The notes beneath the pieces were generated by a model. The model had not been told where the DNA came from, searched no databases, and saw only the letters and a program-made list of their open reading frames with translations. Positions 60,845 to 64,000 of a stretch of 64,000 bases of DNA are shown here, in pieces. Position 1 is the first letter of the stretch; the number at the start of each line of letters is the position of its first letter. This stretch comes from CAVVSD01 sp963750895 (GTDB lineage Bacteria; Actinomycetota; Thermoleophilia; Solirubrobacterales; Solirubrobacteraceae). The position numbers and the translations under genes were made by a program. Location: the NCBI GenBank assembly GCA_963750895.1, contig CAVVSD010000001.1, positions 248,001-312,000 on the forward strand, written 5' to 3'.

Positions 60845-61856
60845 AGCGGTCCAGGAGGCGCCTCGGGGTGTCCACGACGATCTGCTGCATGGTCGCGTCG
60901 TCCGCGCCGGCGAGGTCCTGCAGGGCGGGGACGATGCGGCGCATGAGGTGCTCGTAGCCGTAGCCCCCGTTGCGGCGCAGGTTCGCCTTCGTCCAGGTGT
61001 CGCAGGCGAGGACGAGCTGGTCGGCGTGGCCTTCCGACAGCAGCCACGCGGCCATCTCCAGCCGCTCGACGTCGGACGGGTTGCGCAGCCGCGGCGTGCC
61101 GTAGAGGAAGTCCGAGCCGAAGGTGTCGTACTCGAGGATCGCGCCGGCCTGCGCCACCTCGCGGTGGTACCCGCGATCCAGGCGCTCGTCCATGTGGCTG
61201 AGGATGCAGCGGTCGGGCGGCATGCCCTCGTCCACGAGCGCCGCGAGGACGTCGACGCCGTCCGCGCCGCGGAACGACAGATGCACGTTGACGGCCGCGC
61301 CGGACTCGGCGCCCGCGCGGCCCGCCGCGCGCACGGCGCGCCACTCCGCCTCGGTCGGCGGGTGGTTCGTGCCGATCTCGCCGATGAGCGCCGGGCGGAT
61401 GCCGGTGTCCTCGATGCCGTCGCGCAGCTCGGCGAGCAGCATGACCGCCAGCTCCTCGACGCTCAGCCCCTCGATCTCGGGCGGGTGCAGCTCCTCGACG
61501 TACCAGCCGCAGCCGACGCAGATCGTGATCCCGCTCTCGTGCGAGATGCGCGGGATCTCGGCCAGGCGCCGGCCCATGCCCCCGAGCGTGAGGTCGACGA
61601 TCGCGCTCCCGCCCGCCGCCTGCACGGCGCGCAGCTCGTCGATCGTCTCGTCCGGGTCGTCGAGCACCAGGTTGTCCGGGACCGAGAGCGCGTTCCAGCG
61701 CAGGTAGCCGAGCATCCGCGGGTGGACCTTGTCGCCGGGCGGGGGCTCGGCCGACGGCTTGGACCACACGCGGAGGTCGCTCAGGAGGTGCTCGTGCATC
61801 GAGGTCGGGCCGAGCTCCTCTGCGGCGATCGGGCCGAGGACCGTGTGAATGGGCAT
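60843..61856 (-). CDS. Phosphotriesterase-family hydrolase with complete metal site (copy 3)
   Basis: A 337-residue TIM-barrel protein that keeps every expected ligand: SMHEHLLSDLRVW (HxH), the bridging Glu in ALIGEIGTNHPP (as in E. coli Php, where Glu replaces the carboxylated Lys), His in AVNVHLSFRG, His in CILSHMDERLD and Asp in LVLACDTWTKAN. Such proteins are lactonases or amide/ester hydrolases more often than true phosphotriesterases. It is transcribed away from the Rieske gene with operator module h between. It serves as the intact reference for the two degraded paralogues at 35.4 and 46.0 kb. Confidence 0.92.
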   Translation of the reverse strand: MPIHTVLGPIAAEELGPTSMHEHLLSDLRVWSKPSAEPPPGDKVHPRMLGYLRWNALSVPDNLVLDDPDETIDELRAVQAAGGSAIVDLTLGGMGRRLAEIPRISHESGITICVGCGWYVEELHPPEIEGLSVEELAVMLLAELRDGIEDTGIRPALIGEIGTNHPPTEAEWRAVRAAGRAGAESGAAVNVHLSFRGADGVDVLAALVDEGMPPDRCILSHMDERLDRGYHREVAQAGAILEYDTFGSDFLYGTPRLRNPSDVERLEMAAWLLSEGHADQLVLACDTWTKANLRRNGGYGYEHLMRRIVPALQDLAGADDATMQQIVVDTPRRLLDR

Positions 61857-61859
61857 CCC

Positions 61860-61871
61860 TTTGGATCGTAG
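61860..61871. promoter_or_regulatory. Extra single GGATC-type box next to module h
   Basis: CTTTGGATCGTA (61860-61871) matches half of the box well. It has no partner 21 bp to either side and lies four bases before the phosphotriesterase copy 3 start. It could be a third, weaker site or chance. Confidence 0.3.
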
Positions 61872-61887
61872 TCACGCCTGTGCAAAG

Positions 61888-61920
61888 ATTGGATCCATGT
61901 TCGCCACGTTCGGATCCGGT
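61888..61920. promoter_or_regulatory. Regulon operator module h (two boxes, 21 bp apart)
   Basis: ATTGGATCCATG (61888-61899) and TTCGGATCCGGT (61909-61920) have centres 21 bp apart. The module ends six bases before the Rieske oxygenase ATG (61926) and lies upstream of the divergent phosphotriesterase gene. Confidence 0.72.
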
Positions 61921-61925
61921 GACTG

Positions 61926-63251
61926 ATGCTCTCGCGTGAGGACAACGACCGGCTGACGCAGACGGGGCCGGACACGCCGTGCGGCGGTCTCATGCGCGCC
62001 TACTGGCAGCCCGCGGCGCTCGTCAGCGAGCTGCGCGACGAGCGCCCGGTCACGCCCGTGCGGCTCCTGGGCGAGGACCTCGTCCTCTTCCGCAAGCCCG
62101 ACGGCGGCCACGGCCTCATCGGCCGCTACTGCGCCCACCGCGGCGTCGACCTGGCGTACGGGCGCCTGGAGGAGTGCGGCCTGCGGTGCCTCTACCACGG
62201 CTGGCTCTACGGCCCCGACGGGCGCTGCCTCGAGCAGCCCGCCGAGCCCGCCCACAGCCGCTTCCACGAGAAGATCCGCCACGTCAGCTACCCGTGCCGC
62301 GAGCGCAACGGCATCGTGTTCGCCTACATGGGCGGCGGCGATCCCCCGCCGTTCCCCGACTACGACTGCTTCGTCGCGCCCGACGCGTACACGTTCGCCT
62401 TCAAGGGGCTCTGGGAGTGCAACTGGCTCCAGGGCGTCGAGGGCGGCATCGACCCCAGCCACGTCTCCTTCCTGCACCGCTTCATCAACGAGGACCCACG
62501 CGAGACGTACGGCCAGCAGTTCGCCGAGCGGGTCGAGGGCACGGACATCACGCTCTCCGAGCTGGTCGGGGCGAACCCGCGGCCGGACATCGAGGTCGAG
62601 ACGACGGAGTACGGGCTGCGCGTCTTCGCGATCCGCGAGCTCAACGAGGAGACCCGGCACGTCCGGATCACGAACCTCATGTTCCCCAACGCCTTCGTCG
62701 TCCCGTTCGGGAACTCGAAGGTGTTCGCCCAGTGGCACGTCCCCATCGATGACGAGAACCACTTCTGGTACATGATCCTCTACGACTTCGCCGAGGAGAC
62801 CGACAAGGACACCCTGCTGCGCCAGCGCCTGGACTCCTGCACGCTTCCCGACTACCGGCCGGTCCGCAACCGCGGCAACGACTGGGGCTTCGACCCCCAC
62901 GAGCAGAACGAGCTGACGTACACCGGGATGGGCCTCGACATCAACGTGCACGATCAGTGGGCGGTCGAGTCGATGGGCCGCATCCAGGACCGCACGAAGG
63001 AGCGCCTCGGCGTGTCCGACCGCGCGGTCACCGCGAACCGGCGCATGCTCCTGCGCGCGATCGCCGACCACGGGGCGGGCAAGGTCACGCCGGGCATGGC
63101 GACCGGCGAGGCGCAGGCACGCGCGCTCACGGGGCCGCTCGCCGTCGACATGATCGCCCCCGCATCCGACTGGCAGGACCGATGGCGCGGCCGGGAGGCG
63201 CGGCGCCGGTCGGCCTCGCCCTGGGCGGCCGGGTCGCATGCCGCCGTCTGA
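61926..63251 (+). CDS. Rieske non-heme iron oxygenase, large subunit
   Basis: A 441-residue protein. The Rieske [2Fe-2S] site is RYCAHRGVDLAYG and LRCLYHGWLYGPDG. The catalytic-domain mononuclear iron motif is EGGIDPSHVSFLHRFI (His, His), with the acidic ligand further on. LMRAYWQPAALVSELRDE at the start is typical of phthalate-dioxygenase-like and N/O-demethylating oxygenases. It needs a reductase that is not in the window. In this cluster it may hydroxylate a ring or remove an N- or O-linked methyl group. It overlaps the ligase gene by 14 bases. Confidence 0.93.
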   Translation: MLSREDNDRLTQTGPDTPCGGLMRAYWQPAALVSELRDERPVTPVRLLGEDLVLFRKPDGGHGLIGRYCAHRGVDLAYGRLEECGLRCLYHGWLYGPDGRCLEQPAEPAHSRFHEKIRHVSYPCRERNGIVFAYMGGGDPPPFPDYDCFVAPDAYTFAFKGLWECNWLQGVEGGIDPSHVSFLHRFINEDPRETYGQQFAERVEGTDITLSELVGANPRPDIEVETTEYGLRVFAIRELNEETRHVRITNLMFPNAFVVPFGNSKVFAQWHVPIDDENHFWYMILYDFAEETDKDTLLRQRLDSCTLPDYRPVRNRGNDWGFDPHEQNELTYTGMGLDINVHDQWAVESMGRIQDRTKERLGVSDRAVTANRRMLLRAIADHGAGKVTPGMATGEAQARALTGPLAVDMIAPASDWQDRWRGREARRRSASPWAAGSHAAV

Positions 63252-64000
63252 GGTCGTCGACCTCCTCGGGACGGGGCCGGGACGCGCCGGCTTCATCGAG
63301 CGCCACGCGCTCTGGAACGACGCGCAGTACGCCGCGGCGGCGCAGGCCCAGCGGGTCATCGACGAGCACGGGATCGAGCTCGTGCGCGTCTCCTTCGCCG
63401 ACCAGCACGGCCTGCTGCGCGGCAAGTCGCTGACGCGCGAGGCGTTCGCGTCCGCGCTGCGCGGCGGCGTCACGGCGCCGTCGAGCCTCGTCCTCAAGGA
63501 CACGTCGGGGACCTCCGTGTACCCGGTGTTCGACGGGCCGGCGCTCGGCATGACCGCGCTGGAGGGCGCGAGCGACATCGTGCTCGTGCCCGACCCCGGC
63601 ACGTTCCACGTCCTGCCCTGGGCGCCGCGCACGGCGTCCGTCCTCTGCGACCTCCACCTGCCCGACGGGGCGCCGGTCGCCTTCTCGTCGCGCCGCGTGC
63701 TGCGCGATCAGCTCGACGCGCTCGCGCTGCGCGGGTACGAGCTCGTGATCGGGCTCGAGGTCGAGTTCCACGTCCTGACGCCCGACGGCGAGCGCCTCGA
63801 CGATGGCGGGCAGCTGCTCCTGCAGGACGACCTGGACCCGCTCGACGAGCTCGTCCAGGTCCTGCGCGACGGGCTCGTCGCCCTCGACCTGCCGCTGCGC
63901 TCGATCGAGCACGAGATGGGCCCGAGCCAGCTCGAGGTGACGTTCGCGCCCCGGCCGGCGCTGCGCGCGGCGGACGACATGGTGCTGCTGCGCAGCGCCG
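63238..64000 (+). CDS. Glutamine-synthetase-like ligase, 3' end cut by window edge
   Basis: The ATG at 63238 opens a frame that runs to the window end (254 codons). The N-terminal beta-grasp part (IELVRVSFADQHGLLRGKSL, DIVLVPDPGTFHVLPWAPRT, VLCDLHLPDG) and the start of the catalytic domain (LRGYELVIGLEVEFHVL, with the metal-binding Glu pair, and SIEHEMGPSQLEVTFA) fit the GlnA-like gamma-glutamyl ligases. Relatives join glutamate to putrescine, ethanolamine or methylamine using ATP. That would match the polyamine-type importer, amine oxidase and gamma-glutamyltransferase in this cluster. The start overlaps the Rieske gene, so they are co-transcribed. Confidence 0.87.
   Translation, partial: MPPSEVVDLLGTGPGRAGFIERHALWNDAQYAAAAQAQRVIDEHGIELVRVSFADQHGLLRGKSLTREAFASALRGGVTAPSSLVLKDTSGTSVYPVFDGPALGMTALEGASDIVLVPDPGTFHVLPWAPRTASVLCDLHLPDGAPVAFSSRRVLRDQLDALALRGYELVIGLEVEFHVLTPDGERLDDGGQLLLQDDLDPLDELVQVLRDGLVALDLPLRSIEHEMGPSQLEVTFAPRPALRAADDMVLLRSA

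Noticed and set aside
31064..61920. Reading every GGATCC in the window as an operator
   Set aside because: GGATCC is expected by chance roughly once in a few kb at this composition, and copies occur inside genes. Only intergenic pairs with 20-21 bp spacing were kept.
30278..64000. Naming the cluster a creatinine degradation pathway
   Set aside because: Creatininase, M24 and sarcosine-oxidase-like genes are present, but the M24 protein is closer in motif to ectoine hydrolase and many other genes have no place in that route.
30278..64000. Catabolic cluster as a mobile element
   Set aside because: No integrase, transposase, terminal repeats, tRNA attachment site or composition change was seen.

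Overview
The window is 64 kb of very GC-rich DNA. It uses GTG, TTG and ATG starts, genes often share start and stop codons (GTGA, ATGA or TTGA overlaps), and there are almost no gaps between genes. Composition and gene content (paired CHAD proteins beside Ppk1, many actinobacterial-type secreted proteins, a large catabolic cluster) suggest a soil actinomycete, most likely Thermoleophilia/Solirubrobacterales (Conexibacter, Patulibacter or Baekduia-like). That placement is inference; no rRNA gene is present. I saw no tRNA, rRNA, CRISPR array, transposase, integrase or phage gene.

Region 1 (1-19 kb) is mostly housekeeping and envelope: a winged-helix protein cut by the left edge, a frameshifted acidic/basic low-complexity protein, a sigma-70 factor, a self-cleaving P1 peptidase, a LacI regulator, Lon protease with a readable promoter, an Lrp regulator / protealysin-type M4 protease / emfourin inhibitor operon, an EamA transporter, a tandem pair of PQQ-type aldose dehydrogenases, a YpfJ-type metallopeptidase, a coiled-coil NlpC/P60 hydrolase, a receiver-GGDEF-EAL protein and an ABC-2 exporter.

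Region 2 (19.9-24.9 kb) is a compact polyphosphate operon: Ppx/GppA, a CHAD domain apparently split over two overlapping genes, Ppk1, and an HD-fold hydrolase. It is followed by an MHS-family transporter with a structured leader, an ABC-F ATPase, and a first amidase that carries a one-base insertion.

Region 3 (30.3 kb to the right edge) is the striking part: a large catabolic supercluster for amine/amide compounds. It has a spermidine/putrescine-type ABC importer (binding protein, two permeases and ATPase scattered over three loci), an M24 hydrolase, amidases, amidohydrolases, three phosphotriesterase-family proteins, a cytidine-deaminase-like enzyme, a P450 with a MetE-like methyltransferase, a creatininase, an isochorismatase, a serine hydrolase, a copper amine oxidase, a gamma-glutamyltransferase, a cyclase, a PLP-enzyme/FAD-oxidase fusion, a Rieske oxygenase and a glutamine-synthetase-like ligase cut by the right edge.

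These scattered operons appear to be tied together by one regulatory signal. Nine intergenic 32-33 bp modules each hold two copies of a box resembling ATTGGATCCAAT, centre to centre 21 bp apart (20 bp in one). They lie at the divergent promoters and start codons of the catabolic operons, and one sits directly upstream of a GntR/FCD regulator gene (53.8 kb), the obvious candidate to bind them. Two of the three phosphotriesterase-like proteins and one amidohydrolase have lost most expected metal ligands while staying in frame or nearly so, which suggests repurposed proteins beside an intact paralogue. A non-regulon stretch (MMPL transporter, APH-like kinase, small protein; 47.0-50.4 kb) interrupts the cluster.

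Three genes carry what look like single extra bases, and three appear to lack a canonical start codon for their conserved N-terminus. These may be assembly errors or real features.
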